DNA of 64,000 nucleotides from Streptomyces brevispora (GTDB lineage Bacteria > Actinomycetota > Actinomycetes > Streptomycetales > Streptomycetaceae), in contig NZ_VIWW01000001.1 of assembly GCF_007829885.1 (NCBI RefSeq), positions 1,054,001 to 1,118,000 on the forward strand, in the 5' to 3' direction. The position numbers and the translations under genes were made by a program. Positions within the stretch are counted from its first letter, which is position 1, and the number at the start of each line of letters is the position of its first letter. Below are positions 28,016-37,107 of this stretch, piece by piece. The notes beneath the pieces are model-generated. The model was not told the DNA's origin and did not search any database. It saw only the letters and a list, made by a program, of their open reading frames with translations.

Positions 28016-28615
28016 GTGTTCCGTAGCCGCTCCAAGGAAGAGAAGGCCCCCACCGACAAGGTGACGGCGGACCTCTCCAAGACGCCCCGCGACCCGCAGG
28101 CCCCCAAAGGTCGCCCCACCCCCAAGCGCAGCGATGCCCAAACGCAGCGCCGTCGTGCCTCCAGTGGAGCGCCGGCCGATCGCAAGGAGGCCATGAAGCG
28201 CCAGCGCGAGGCCCGTCGCGTGGACATGGCCAAACAGCGTGAGGCGCTCGCCAGTGGCGACGAGCGCTATCTGCCGGCCCGTGACAAGGGCCCGGTGCGG
28301 CGCTTCGTCCGCGACTTCGTGGACTCGCGCTTCTGCATCGCGGAGTACTTCCTGCCGCTCGCCGTGATCATCCTGATTCTCAGCGTGATCCAGGTGCAGA
28401 ACATCCAGAACATCTCGCTGCTGCTCTGGCTCGGCGTGATCGTGCTGATCGTCATCGACTCGATCGGGCTCACGTTCCGGCTGCGCAAGCAGCTGAACGA
28501 GCGGTTCCCCGATACGCCCAAGCGCGGCGCGGTCGCCTACGGCCTGATGCGTACGCTCCAGATGCGACGGCTCCGGCTGCCCAAGCCGCAGGTCAAGCGT
28601 GGAGAGCGACCCTGA
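28016..28615 (+). CDS. DUF3043 membrane protein
   Basis: A 199-residue protein with a highly charged cytoplasmic N-terminal half (many Lys, Arg, Asp; PKGRPTPKRSDAQTQRR). Two transmembrane helices follow at about 118-135 and 140-160, then a basic tail. This is the pattern of the actinobacterial DUF3043 family, whose function I do not know. I chose the GTG at 28016; TACCCT eight to fourteen bases upstream could be a -10 box, which would make the mRNA leaderless. The TGA stop overlaps the next gene. Confidence 0.85.
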   Translation: MFRSRSKEEKAPTDKVTADLSKTPRDPQAPKGRPTPKRSDAQTQRRRASSGAPADRKEAMKRQREARRVDMAKQREALASGDERYLPARDKGPVRRFVRDFVDSRFCIAEYFLPLAVIILILSVIQVQNIQNISLLLWLGVIVLIVIDSIGLTFRLRKQLNERFPDTPKRGAVAYGLMRTLQMRRLRLPKPQVKRGERP

Positions 28616-29457
28616 GTACGGATCTCTTCGGCTCGGCCGGCGATTCGTCCGCCGGTCGGCCGAGTGATGCCGGCGCCGGATTTTCCGGCGCCTCCTCGGC
28701 ATGGCTGAAGGGGCTCGGTGGACTGCGCAACACCGTTCGCCAGGAGCTGGTGGCCCGGCAGCTGGACGAGCAGATCGCGGCCCGCTTCCCGGTCGGGCAG
28801 CGGCTGCGGATCCTGGACGTCGGTGTGGGCCAGGGCACGCAGGCACTGCGCCTCGCCCGGGCCGGCCACACCGTCACCGGGCTGGAGTCCGACGCCGAGA
28901 TGCTGCGGACCGCCCGCGAGGCGCTCAACAGTGAGCCCGCCGGAATCCGGGAGCGGGTCCGGCTCATCGAGGGCAATGGCCAGGACACCGGGGTGCACTT
29001 CCTGCCCGGCAGCTTCGACGTGGTGCTCTGCCACGGCGTACTGATGTATGTCCAGGCACCCGACGCCATGGTGGCCGGACTGGCCCGGATGCTCGCGCCG
29101 GGCGGCCTGCTGTCGCTCCTCGTACGAAACGCGGACGCGCTGGCCATGCGGGCCGGGACCGCCGGGGACTGGGACGCGGCGCTGGCCGCGTTCGACACGG
29201 ACCGGTACACCAACCGCCTCGGGCTGACCGTACGCGCGGACCGGCTGGACGCCCTCACCGCGACGCTCGCCGGGATCGCGGCGCCGCTGCACGCCTGGTA
29301 CGGGGTGCGGATCTTCACGGACAACGTGAGCAACGACGTGGAGCTGCCCGCCGCGGCGGAGCTGGAACGGGTGCTGGCGGCGGAGGACCGGGCGGGGCGG
29401 ACGGATCCGTACCGCGGCGTCGCCGCGTTGCTGCATCTGTGCGGAGTGCGCGGCTAG
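28612..29457 (+). CDS. SAM-dependent methyltransferase, class I
   Basis: The Rossmann-fold SAM site is clear: RILDVGVGQGTQALRLA (motif I), then DVVLCHGVLMYV and the MLAPGGLLSLL strand. The substrate is not known. Coding clearly extends upstream of the GTG at 28750, since residues such as WLKGLGGLRNTVRQELV are in frame and well conserved as I recall. The only candidate start there is a CTG at 28612 overlapping the DUF3043 stop (CTGA), giving 281 residues. The start is thus uncertain; coupling to the previous gene seems likely. Confidence 0.82.
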   Translation: MSTDLFGSAGDSSAGRPSDAGAGFSGASSAWLKGLGGLRNTVRQELVARQLDEQIAARFPVGQRLRILDVGVGQGTQALRLARAGHTVTGLESDAEMLRTAREALNSEPAGIRERVRLIEGNGQDTGVHFLPGSFDVVLCHGVLMYVQAPDAMVAGLARMLAPGGLLSLLVRNADALAMRAGTAGDWDAALAAFDTDRYTNRLGLTVRADRLDALTATLAGIAAPLHAWYGVRIFTDNVSNDVELPAAAELERVLAAEDRAGRTDPYRGVAALLHLCGVRG

Positions 29458-29524
29458 TCCTGCGGGCGCTTTCGGCGGCCGCTTCGTCCTCCATCACCGG
29501 ACCGGCCGAAACGCCGAGAAGCCG

Positions 29525-29547
29525 CCCTTGATCGCCGGGCGGGCTAG
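29525..29547. repeat. dispersed intergenic motif ATCGCCGGGCGGGCT
   Basis: The 15-mer ATCGCCGGGCGGGCT at 29531-29545 recurs with one change as ATCGCCGGACGGGCT at 48851-48865, both in intergenic DNA. Short GC-rich repeats of this kind are scattered in Streptomyces genomes; function unknown. Confidence 0.5.
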
Positions 29548-29658
29548 ATCGTGCCGGGCGGGTTCGGTGGTGCCGAGTGGGCTGAACGCTGCTCCGGCCT
29601 CAGCTCGGGCGGGTGCGCTCGACAGGCCACCAATAGGGCTAAAAGCAATAATTCGGAC

Positions 29659-30744
29659 ATGAATTCCTCTCACACCCGCACCCGTGTGCGCCGGCTGGCG
29701 CTGCCTCTGACCGCAGGTGTCTGTGCGATCGCGCTGGTCAGCGCCTGCTCCGACTCGAACTCCGCCGAACTGGACGCGACGAAGCCCACACCGGTCCAGC
29801 AGGGCTCGGCCTCGAGGGCCACCAGCGATCTGCAGGACGACTACCAGGCCGTGATCAAGAACGTGCTTCCGTCGGTGGTGCAGATCGACGCGTCGAACAG
29901 CCTGGGCTCCGGCGTCGTCTACGACGACAAGGGCCATATCGTCACCAACGCCCACGTGATCGGCAAGGAGCAGACCTTCAAGGTCAGCTCGGCCACCGGC
30001 GAGAACGTGCTGAGCGCCTCGCTGGTCGCCGCCTACCCCGAGCAGGACCTGGCGGTGATCAAGCTCGACAGCGTCCCCAAGGGGCTGAAGCCCGCGAAGT
30101 TCGGCGACTCGGCGGAGGTCGCGGTGGGGCAGATCGTGCTGGCGATGGGTTCGCCTCTCGGGCTGTCCAGCAGCGTCACCCAGGGCATCGTCTCGGCGCT
30201 CGGCCGGACCGTGAGCGAGAGCAGCACGGGCGGCGGCACCGGGGCGACCATCGCGAACATGGTGCAGACCTCGGCGGCGATCAACCCGGGCAACAGCGGA
30301 GGTGCGCTGGTGAATCTCGACAGCGAGGTCATCGGCATCCCGACCCTGGCGGCGACGGACCCGGAGATGGGCGGCAGCACAGCGCCGGGGATCGGATTCG
30401 CGATCCCGGTCTCGATGGTGAAGACGGTCGCCGACCAGATCATCAAGAACGGCCAGGTCACCGACTCGGGCCGGGCGGCGCTGGACATCACCGGCCGTAC
30501 GGTCGTCGACAGCAGCTACCAGCCGGCCGGGGTCGCGCTCGTCAGCGTGTCGAAGGGCGGCGCGGCGGAGAAGGCGGGTCTGCGGGTCGGCGACATCATC
30601 ACCAAGCTCGGGGACACGCCGGTCACCACGATCACGTCCCTGTCGGAGGCGCTGGCCTCGGACAAACCGGGCCAGAGGGTCACCGTGACGTATGTGCGCA
30701 GCGCTGCGGAGAGGACCACGGAGGTCACGCTGGGCGAGATCTGA
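29659..30744 (+). CDS. HtrA-like serine protease lipoprotein (trypsin-like plus PDZ)
   Basis: A 361-residue exported protease for extracytoplasmic protein quality control. The signal peptide ends in lipobox ALVSAC (Cys30). The trypsin-like domain (about 62-245) has His99 in TNAHV, Asp130 in EQDLAVIKL and nucleophile Ser213 in NPGNSGGAL. A C-terminal PDZ domain follows (about 275-355; GGAAEKAGLRVGDIITKLG). Unlike classical actinobacterial HtrA proteins, it has a lipid anchor instead of a transmembrane helix. The ATG at 29659 opens the signal peptide; an earlier in-frame start would precede it with unrelated sequence. Confidence 0.93.
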   Translation: MNSSHTRTRVRRLALPLTAGVCAIALVSACSDSNSAELDATKPTPVQQGSASRATSDLQDDYQAVIKNVLPSVVQIDASNSLGSGVVYDDKGHIVTNAHVIGKEQTFKVSSATGENVLSASLVAAYPEQDLAVIKLDSVPKGLKPAKFGDSAEVAVGQIVLAMGSPLGLSSSVTQGIVSALGRTVSESSTGGGTGATIANMVQTSAAINPGNSGGALVNLDSEVIGIPTLAATDPEMGGSTAPGIGFAIPVSMVKTVADQIIKNGQVTDSGRAALDITGRTVVDSSYQPAGVALVSVSKGGAAEKAGLRVGDIITKLGDTPVTTITSLSEALASDKPGQRVTVTYVRSAAERTTEVTLGEI

Positions 30745-30768
30745 GGACTGAGAGCGCGGGATGCCGCG

Positions 30769-30809
30769 CGGGTGCCGGGCGGGCCCTTCCCGGGTCCGCC
30801 CGGCACCCG
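30769..30809. terminator. bidirectional terminator
   Basis: GGGTGCCGGGCGGGCCC and GGGTCCGCCCGGCACCC form a strong hairpin with a short loop between the convergent protease gene and the small minus-strand gene. Confidence 0.8.
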
Positions 30810-30815
30810 TCCGGG

Positions 30816-31025
30816 TCAGCTCTGCTCGGCCTGGAGGCTCATCGGGCCGTAGATCTTCGTCGTGTCGTCGAAGAGCGTCACCTGGGCCGCCCCGCCGTCG
30901 AGGAGTTCCTTCCAGTACTCACCGATCCAGGACTCCGCGTCGCCCTGCGTCGTGAATTCCTCCGGCTGCAGGGCCGGCTCCGTCTCCGTACCGTCGGACT
31001 TCTCGAACCGCCACGTCCACGCCAT
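30816..31025 (-). CDS. small conserved acidic hypothetical protein
   Basis: A 69-residue soluble protein starting MAWTWRFEKSDG and rich in Glu, Asp and aromatic residues. The ATG at 31025 is preceded by AGGAGG at ideal distance; the in-frame start at 31043 lacks one. I remember this as a conserved small Streptomyces protein with no known function. It converges on the protease gene and is divergent from the cobU fusion. Confidence 0.75.
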   Translation of the reverse strand: MAWTWRFEKSDGTETEPALQPEEFTTQGDAESWIGEYWKELLDGGAAQVTLFDDTTKIYGPMSLQAEQS

Positions 31026-31153
31026 GTCCGCCTCCTGGGTCACTTTGTTCCGTACGGCAGCCTAGTGGTTCGGGCCGGTGCGGGAAGGGGCCCTCGCACG
31101 CCCCGGCACCCCCACGTCGCGCACCGGGCGCGGGTACGCGGGAGGATCGGACC

Positions 31154-32356
31154 GTGGAACTGACTCTGCTCGGCACCGGAGGCCCCGACGGGCTGCCGCG
31201 GCCCGAATGCCCGTGCGCCGCCTGCGCCACCGCCCGCGGGGCGCGCAGCCGGGCCGCGACCGCCCTGCTGGTCGACGACGCGCTGCTGCTCGATCTCACC
31301 CCCGGGGCCGTGTTCGCCGCCGCCCGCGCGGGGCATTCGCTCACCGGCGTGCGCCAGGTGCTGCTCACCCATCCGCACGACGGCCCGGCCGTCGAACTGC
31401 CCGCGGGGCTGCCCCCGGCGGGCCGGGTGCCGGACGGGCGGGTGCTGACGCTGATCAGCGGGCACCGGGTGCGGGCCGTGCCGATGGACGCGCCGGGCAC
31501 CGGGTACGAGGTGACGGCGCCGGAGGGCGAGCGGCTGCTCTACATGCCGCCGGGCGCAGCCCCGGCCGGTCTCGCCGACCGGACGGCGGAGCCGTACGAC
31601 ATGGTGGTCGGCGATGTCGTGGGGCGGCCCGACGCGGTGGCCCGGCTGCGGGCCGTCGCCGCGATCGGGCCCGCCACCGAGGTGCTCGCCGTCCATCTGG
31701 ACCATGACGCACCGCCCGGCCCCGAGCTCGACCGCCGGCTCGCGGCGGCCGGGGCGCGCGCCGTGCCGGACGGGACGACACTGGTGCTCGGCGGGTACCA
31801 CGCGGTACCGGACGTGCCCCGGCGCACGCTGATCACCGGCGGTGCGCGGTCCGGGAAGTCGGTCGAGGCCGAGCGGCGGCTGGAGACGTATCCGGAGGTC
31901 GTGTACGTGGCGACCGGCGGGGGCCGGGACGGCGACGCGGAGTGGGCGGCCCGGATCGGGCTGCACCGGGAGCGCAGACCGGCGGCCTGGCGCACCGAGG
32001 AGACCTGTGAACTGGTGGAGCCGCTGGCCTCGGACGGGCCCCCGCTGCTGATCGACTGCCTGTCGCTCTGGCTGACGGATGCGATGGACCGGGTGGATGC
32101 CTGGGACGACGCGGCGTGGGAGAACGGCGGGGAGAGCGCGCTGCGGAAGCGGACGGGTGAACTCGTGGCCGCTGTCCGCGGAACGCGGCGCACCGTCGTC
32201 GTGGTGACCAACGAGACCGGCTCCGGCGTGGTGCCCGCGACGGCCGCGGGGCGGCGCTTCAGGGACGAGTTGGGCCGGCTGAACGCCGCGGTGGCCGACG
32301 AGTGCGAGCAGGTGCTGCTGGTGGTGGCCGGGCAGTCGCTGGCGCTGCGCGGCTGA
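31154..32356 (+). CDS. cobU: MBL-fold domain fused to adenosylcobinamide kinase/guanylyltransferase
   Basis: A 400-residue fusion starting at GTG after GGGAGGA. The N-terminal part (about 1-220) has a metallo-beta-lactamase-like layout (MELTLLGTGGPDGLP, CPCAACATA, LLTHPHDGPA). It lacks the full HxHxDH set, keeping only HPHD, so it may be degenerate. The C-terminal part (about 225-400) is CobU: P-loop TGGARSGKS, YVATGG, HRERRP and DCLSLWLTD. CobU phosphorylates adenosylcobinamide and then activates it with GMP, late in cobalamin assembly. cobT and cobS follow within 7 kb. Confidence 0.9.
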   Translation: MELTLLGTGGPDGLPRPECPCAACATARGARSRAATALLVDDALLLDLTPGAVFAAARAGHSLTGVRQVLLTHPHDGPAVELPAGLPPAGRVPDGRVLTLISGHRVRAVPMDAPGTGYEVTAPEGERLLYMPPGAAPAGLADRTAEPYDMVVGDVVGRPDAVARLRAVAAIGPATEVLAVHLDHDAPPGPELDRRLAAAGARAVPDGTTLVLGGYHAVPDVPRRTLITGGARSGKSVEAERRLETYPEVVYVATGGGRDGDAEWAARIGLHRERRPAAWRTEETCELVEPLASDGPPLLIDCLSLWLTDAMDRVDAWDDAAWENGGESALRKRTGELVAAVRGTRRTVVVVTNETGSGVVPATAAGRRFRDELGRLNAAVADECEQVLLVVAGQSLALRG

Positions 32357-32390
32357 GAGGCTGCCGGCGGACGGAGTGAGGAGCGGACAC

Positions 32391-33218
32391 ATGGCGCGTG
32401 TGCGGCCGATGCTGGACGGGGTCTCGGAGACCCTGTTGTGGACGTTTTACAACCGGGCGTACGAGGCCGGCCGGCGCTATCCGGTGCTGGACGATCCGAT
32501 GGCGCTCCAGTTGCTGGCGGACCTGGACTACCCGTTCGAGGAGCGGTTCGGTCTGCCCGGTCCGTTCAGCTCGCAGGCGCAGGGGCTGCGGTCGCGCTGC
32601 TTCGACCTGGCCGTGCAGGCGTATCTCGCCGACCGCCCGGAGGCCACCGTGGTGGCGCTCGGCGACGGTCTGGAGACCGGGTTCTGGCGGGTCGACAACG
32701 GCCGGCTGAACTGGCTGAGCGTGGAACTGCCCGAGGTGGCCACGCTGCGCCGGACGCTGCTGCCCCCGTCGGACCGGCTGCGGACGCTCTCCGGATCGGC
32801 GACCGGTCTCTCCTGGCTGGACGAGATCGAGGACCCGGTGGGCCGGGGCGTGGTCGTCACGGCGCAGGGACTGCTGATGTACCTGCGGCCCGCCGAGGTG
32901 CGGAAGGTCATCGCGGCCTGCGCCGAGCGGCTGCCGGGCGGGGTGTTCGTCCTGGACTCGATGTCCCGGTGGCTCGCGAGGGGCACGGTGGCGGGCACCT
33001 CGAAGGTCGGCGACATGACGGTCCCGCCGATGCGCTGGGCGATGAACCCGGGCGAGCGGCGGAAGCTGCGCGGCGCGCATCCGGGGATCACGCAGGTGCG
33101 CGCGCTGCGTCTGCCGCGCGGGCGCGGTGCGATGGGTGAGCTGATCCGCGTCCAGAGTCTGCTTCCCGGGCTGCGGACCCTGACCCCCGCGGTGACCCAA
33201 CTGCGGTTCGGCGGCTGA
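32391..33218 (+). CDS. class I methyltransferase of the leucine carboxyl / polyketide O-methyltransferase (PPM/LCM) type
   Basis: A 275-residue protein starting at the ATG at 32391 with AGGAG eight bases upstream. It begins VSETLLWTFYNRA and contains DPMALQLL, ATVVALGDGLETGFWR (SAM motif) and VVVTAQGLLMYL, all typical of the LCM family of O-methyltransferases, which includes Tcm-type enzymes of secondary metabolism. Substrate unknown. It sits between cobU and cobT, 34 nt after cobU, but no link to cobalamin is known for this family. Confidence 0.85.
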   Translation: MARVRPMLDGVSETLLWTFYNRAYEAGRRYPVLDDPMALQLLADLDYPFEERFGLPGPFSSQAQGLRSRCFDLAVQAYLADRPEATVVALGDGLETGFWRVDNGRLNWLSVELPEVATLRRTLLPPSDRLRTLSGSATGLSWLDEIEDPVGRGVVVTAQGLLMYLRPAEVRKVIAACAERLPGGVFVLDSMSRWLARGTVAGTSKVGDMTVPPMRWAMNPGERRKLRGAHPGITQVRALRLPRGRGAMGELIRVQSLLPGLRTLTPAVTQLRFGG

Positions 33219-33347
33219 GAGGCCGAGGGGCCGGGGCCGGAATTCGCGGCAGGTACTGTTCCGCAGTGGGAGGTTGCCCGGCAATCTCCGAGCCCGCCGC
33301 CGGGCTCCCCGGCCCACCCGACGTATCGACCCGCGAGGCAGACCCCC

Positions 33348-34481
33348 GTGAATCTGGACGACTTCTCCGACCTGATCGAACGCCCCGACGGGGGTCTCCG
33401 GCGAGATGCCGAGGAGCGCCGGGAGCGCTTCGTCGTGCCTCCGGGCGCGCTCGGCCGCCTCGACGAGCTGGGCGAATGGCTGTCGGCCGCCCAGCAGGCG
33501 GTGCCGGTCAGGCCGATCGAGCAGCCGCGCGTGCTGCTGTTCGCCGGTGATCACGGGGTGGCGTCGCTGGATGTCTCCGGCCGTGCGGCCGGCAGCGCGC
33601 ACGAGCTGGTGCGGGCCACGCTGGAGGGTGCGACGCCGCTCGCCGTGCTGGCCCGCCGGTTCTCCGTGCCGGTGCGGATCGTCGATGCCGGCCTGGACTG
33701 CGACCCGGAGCTGTTGCCGGAGCAGGTGGTGCGGACCCGGGTGCGGCGCGGCAGCGGCCGGATCGACATCGAGGACGCGCTGACGGCCGAGGAGGCCGAG
33801 CGGGCGGTGCGCCTGGGCATGGCGATCGCCGACGAGGAGGCCGACTCGGGCACGGACCTGGTGGTGCTCGGCGATCTGAGCGTCGGCGGTACGACGGCTG
33901 CGGCCACCCTGATCGCGGCGCTGTGCGGCACCGATGCCTCGGTGGTCACCGGGCGCGGCGGTGCGGGCATCGACGACCTGGCCTGGATGCGCAAGTGTGC
34001 GGCGATCCGGGACGCGCTGCGCCGGGCCCGGCCGGTCCTGGGCGACCAGTTGGAGCTGCTGGCCACGGTGGGCGGTGCGGATCTGGCGGCGATGACCGGC
34101 TTCCTGCTGCAGTCCGCGGTGCGACGGCTCCCGGTGATCCTGGACGGTGTGGTCTCCGCGGCCTGTGCGCTGGTCGGCCAGCGGGCGGCGTTCCGGGCGC
34201 CGGACTGGTGGCTGGCGGGGCAGCTGAGCGGTGAACCGGCACAGGCGAAGGCACTGGACCGGATGGCGCTCAACCCGCTGCTCGACCACGGCGTCATCGT
34301 GGGGGAAGGTAGCGGGGCATTGCTCGCGCTTCCGTTCGTTCAGGCCGCGGCCGCCCTGGCGGCGGAACTGCCCGAGCGCGCACCGGCCTCCGACGAGAGG
34401 GACGAGAAGGACGAGGAGAGGGACGGCGAGGAGACGGCCGACAGCGAAGGGGCCGCCGTAGGCGAACCGGCCGGGGACTGA
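33348..34481 (+). CDS. cobT: nicotinate-nucleotide-dimethylbenzimidazole phosphoribosyltransferase
   Basis: Makes alpha-ribazole phosphate, the lower-ligand nucleotide of cobalamin. The 377-residue protein contains PPGALGRLDELGEWL, LLFAGDHGVA, LGDLSVGGTTAAA and, near the C-terminus, GEGSGALLALPF carrying the catalytic glutamate. The last 40 residues are a very acidic low-complexity tail that is not part of the enzyme fold. Start is a GTG; there is a clear gap of 129 nt after the methyltransferase gene. I see no cobalamin riboswitch in the gap. Confidence 0.95.
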   Translation: MNLDDFSDLIERPDGGLRRDAEERRERFVVPPGALGRLDELGEWLSAAQQAVPVRPIEQPRVLLFAGDHGVASLDVSGRAAGSAHELVRATLEGATPLAVLARRFSVPVRIVDAGLDCDPELLPEQVVRTRVRRGSGRIDIEDALTAEEAERAVRLGMAIADEEADSGTDLVVLGDLSVGGTTAAATLIAALCGTDASVVTGRGGAGIDDLAWMRKCAAIRDALRRARPVLGDQLELLATVGGADLAAMTGFLLQSAVRRLPVILDGVVSAACALVGQRAAFRAPDWWLAGQLSGEPAQAKALDRMALNPLLDHGVIVGEGSGALLALPFVQAAAALAAELPERAPASDERDEKDEERDGEETADSEGAAVGEPAGD

Positions 34482-34573
34482 CGAGAAGCAGCTGGCCGAT
34501 CGGGCTGCGGTCGCCGGACACCGACCGCAGGGCGACCCCTTATGAAGCGCGATGCACCATATGATCGCTTTTT

Positions 34574-36379
34574 ATGGGAGAGGTCAGATTGGCCAGCGAG
34601 GAATCCGGACGGGGCTCCGTCCAGCCAAGGAGCACCGTCGGCTCACGACGCGGCGCGGCCTTCGCCATCTGGTACCTGCGCATCGTGTCGTTCATCAATT
34701 TCCTGAGCGCCGTCTGGGTCACCTTCGGTCAGGATCTGCGACGCCACAACACCGAGAACTACTTCACGCCCTATCTGCTCACCGCGGGCTTCTCCTCCGG
34801 GGTGGTCGCGCTCTTCCTCGCGGTCACCATGCGGCGGCGCAAACGGGCCGCGTGGATCGTCAACATGGTGCTGAGCGGGCTCACACTGCTGCTCTTCGCG
34901 GTGGTGATCGGCTTCCCGGAGATCCGTCAGTACCCGCAGAACTGGATCTCGCTGGTACTGACCGCCACGTTCGTCCTGGCCCTGGCCGTCGGCCGGCGCG
35001 AGTTCTACGCGAAGGGCGACCGGTCCAACCCGAAGCTGGCCGCGCTGGTGGCGGTCGTCGGACTGCTGGTCGCCTCGCTGATCGCCACGTTCCTGGTCAC
35101 GGTCACCAACACCGCGCACGACGGGTCCCGTTCGACGTTCCTGGACCGCTGGCGCTACGGCGCGCTGCGGCTGGTGTCCGTCGCCGACAACGACGCGCAG
35201 TTCCCCGGCATCACCACGCCGGGCTGGGTCAACGTCTGCATCAACGTCATGTCCACACTGCTGCTGATCGCCGTCGTGTACGCGGCCTTCCGCTCCCGCC
35301 GGGCGGTCGACCCGATCAGCCAGCGGGACGAGGAGGCGCTGCGCGTTCTGCTCGACAAGCACGGCGAGCGGGACTCGCTCGGGTACTTCGCGCTGCGCCG
35401 CGACAAGAGCGTCATCTGGTCGCCGACCGGGAAGGCGGCCGTCGCCTACCGGGTGGTCGGCGGGGTCTCGCTGGCCTCCGGTGATCCGATCGGCGACCTG
35501 GAGGCCTGGCCCGGAGCGATCGAACCCTGGCTGGCCGAGGCCCGCGAGCACGGATGGACGCCGGCGGTGATGGGGGTGAGCGAGGAGGGCGGCAACGTCT
35601 ACGCCCGGCACGGGCTCGACGCCCTGGAGCTCGGGGACGAAGCGATCGTGGAGACCGCCGAGTTCACCCTGGAGGGACGGGCGATGCGGACCGTCCGTCA
35701 GGCGTACAACCGGGTGAAGCGGGCCGGATACGACGTGACGGTACGCCGCCACGCGGAGATCCCCGAGGACGAGATGGCCGAACTCGTGCGCAGTGCCGAC
35801 GACTGGCGCGACGGGGAGACCGAGCGCGGCTTCTCGATGGCGCTGGGCAGGCTCGGCGACCCGGCCGACGGCCAGTGCGTGATGCTCGAATGCCGTGACA
35901 CGACCCCCGCCGAGGACGGCGGTCCCGGCGAGCTGCGTGCCGTGCTGAGCTTCGTCCCCTGGGGCCCGAACGGCCTGTCGCTGGATCTGATGCGCCGTGA
36001 CCGGGAGGCCGAGAACGGCCTGATGGAGTTCATGGTCATCGAACTCCTGCAAAGGGCCGAGAAGATCGGCATCAGCCAGGTCTCGCTGAACTTCGCGATG
36101 TTCCGCTCGGTCTTCGAGCGGGGGTCGCGGCTCGGCGCCGGGCCGGTGCTCAGGCTGTGGCGGTCGCTGCTCAGCTTCTTCTCGCGCTGGTGGCAGATCG
36201 AGTCGCTCTACCGCGCCAACGCCAAGTACCGGCCGATCTGGGAACCGCGCTTCATGCTCTTCGAGAAGAGCTCCGACCTGCTGCGCATCGGTATCGCCGC
36301 GGGTCGTGCCGAAGGGTTCCTGGAGGCGCCCGGTCTGCCCAAGTGGCTGCACCGCTCGCACCTCGGACCGCGTGGATGA
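34574..36379 (+). CDS. MprF-like phosphatidylglycerol aminoacyltransferase (DUF2156)
   Basis: A 601-residue membrane enzyme likely to attach an amino acid to phosphatidylglycerol, reducing negative surface charge and sensitivity to cationic peptides. The N-terminal half has about six transmembrane helices (residues 27-250). The cytoplasmic half (about 270-590) is the GNAT-like aminoacyl-tRNA-dependent synthase domain, with SLASGDPIGD, VGGVSLASG and LSLDLMRRD. It is shorter than full MprF because it has no separate flippase block. Its stop overlaps the next gene (ATGA), so the two are coupled. The amino acid cannot be read from sequence. Confidence 0.88.
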   Translation: MGEVRLASEESGRGSVQPRSTVGSRRGAAFAIWYLRIVSFINFLSAVWVTFGQDLRRHNTENYFTPYLLTAGFSSGVVALFLAVTMRRRKRAAWIVNMVLSGLTLLLFAVVIGFPEIRQYPQNWISLVLTATFVLALAVGRREFYAKGDRSNPKLAALVAVVGLLVASLIATFLVTVTNTAHDGSRSTFLDRWRYGALRLVSVADNDAQFPGITTPGWVNVCINVMSTLLLIAVVYAAFRSRRAVDPISQRDEEALRVLLDKHGERDSLGYFALRRDKSVIWSPTGKAAVAYRVVGGVSLASGDPIGDLEAWPGAIEPWLAEAREHGWTPAVMGVSEEGGNVYARHGLDALELGDEAIVETAEFTLEGRAMRTVRQAYNRVKRAGYDVTVRRHAEIPEDEMAELVRSADDWRDGETERGFSMALGRLGDPADGQCVMLECRDTTPAEDGGPGELRAVLSFVPWGPNGLSLDLMRRDREAENGLMEFMVIELLQRAEKIGISQVSLNFAMFRSVFERGSRLGAGPVLRLWRSLLSFFSRWWQIESLYRANAKYRPIWEPRFMLFEKSSDLLRIGIAAGRAEGFLEAPGLPKWLHRSHLGPRG

Positions 36380-37107
36380 GACCGGTGTCCGCCGTGGGCC
36401 GGGCGGCCCGCCGGGAGTGGGGTCCGCTGTGGATGACCGTACGGACGGCACTCGCCGTCGACCGGCTGCGGGCCGTGCCGATGACGCTGACCGCGGTCGG
36501 CCTGACCTCGCTGCTCCAGATCGTGCAGAACCAGTCCTGGGGGTACGGGGCGGTACAGAGACTCGGTGCGGTGCGGGCCGAGGATCCGCTCTGGGTGGCC
36601 CTGCTGCGCACCCCGCTGTCGCTGTTCGTCCCCGCTCTGGACCTGCCGGTGTGGGGCGCGCTGGTGCAGTTGCTGCTGGTGTTCGGGATCGCCGAGATCT
36701 GCCTGGGCCGGTGGCGGACGCTGCTGATCGCGTACGTCGCGACCCTGGCCGGGACGCTGTACGCGCGGATCGGTGTCGCGGTCGGCCCCGACGGGTTCCT
36801 CGGGCTGCCCGCGTCCGACGCCCTGATCGTGGACACCGGGCCCTCGGCCGCCGTCGTCGCCCTGGCGGTCTATGTGTGCCACGTCCACCGGGCCTGGTTC
36901 ACCGGGGCGCTGGTGATCGGGGCGATGGCGGGCGAGGTGGCCGTCAAGGACAACCTGGCGGGCAAGGAGCATCTGGCGGCCATCGCGGCGGCCCTCGTGC
37001 TGTGCGCGGTCTCGGCCCGCCATGACCGGCGCCGGCTGCGCCGCCGGCGTCAGGGTTTGGGCGTGGGCGTCGGGACCCGGTCCGGTGCGCCGCCGATCAA
37101 GTCCTGA
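36376..37107 (+). CDS. rhomboid-like multi-pass membrane protein
   Basis: A 243-residue protein with about six hydrophobic helices, starting at the ATG that overlaps the previous stop. The layout and the end segment KEHLAAIAAAL resemble the actinobacterial rhomboid-like family. I see no clear GxSG serine of an active rhomboid protease, so catalysis is doubtful. Coupling to the MprF-like gene suggests a shared envelope role. Its 3' end overlaps the convergent membrane gene by 58 nt. Confidence 0.65.
   Translation: MRPVSAVGRAARREWGPLWMTVRTALAVDRLRAVPMTLTAVGLTSLLQIVQNQSWGYGAVQRLGAVRAEDPLWVALLRTPLSLFVPALDLPVWGALVQLLLVFGIAEICLGRWRTLLIAYVATLAGTLYARIGVAVGPDGFLGLPASDALIVDTGPSAAVVALAVYVCHVHRAWFTGALVIGAMAGEVAVKDNLAGKEHLAAIAAALVLCAVSARHDRRRLRRRRQGLGVGVGTRSGAPPIKS

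Noticed and set aside
33219..33347. Possible cobalamin riboswitch before cobT
   Set aside because: The conserved B12-box text (GCCACTG) and its surrounding arms are not visible.
32259..34289. 676-codon minus-strand frame over cobU, the methyltransferase and cobT
   Set aside because: Antisense shadow of three well-supported genes.
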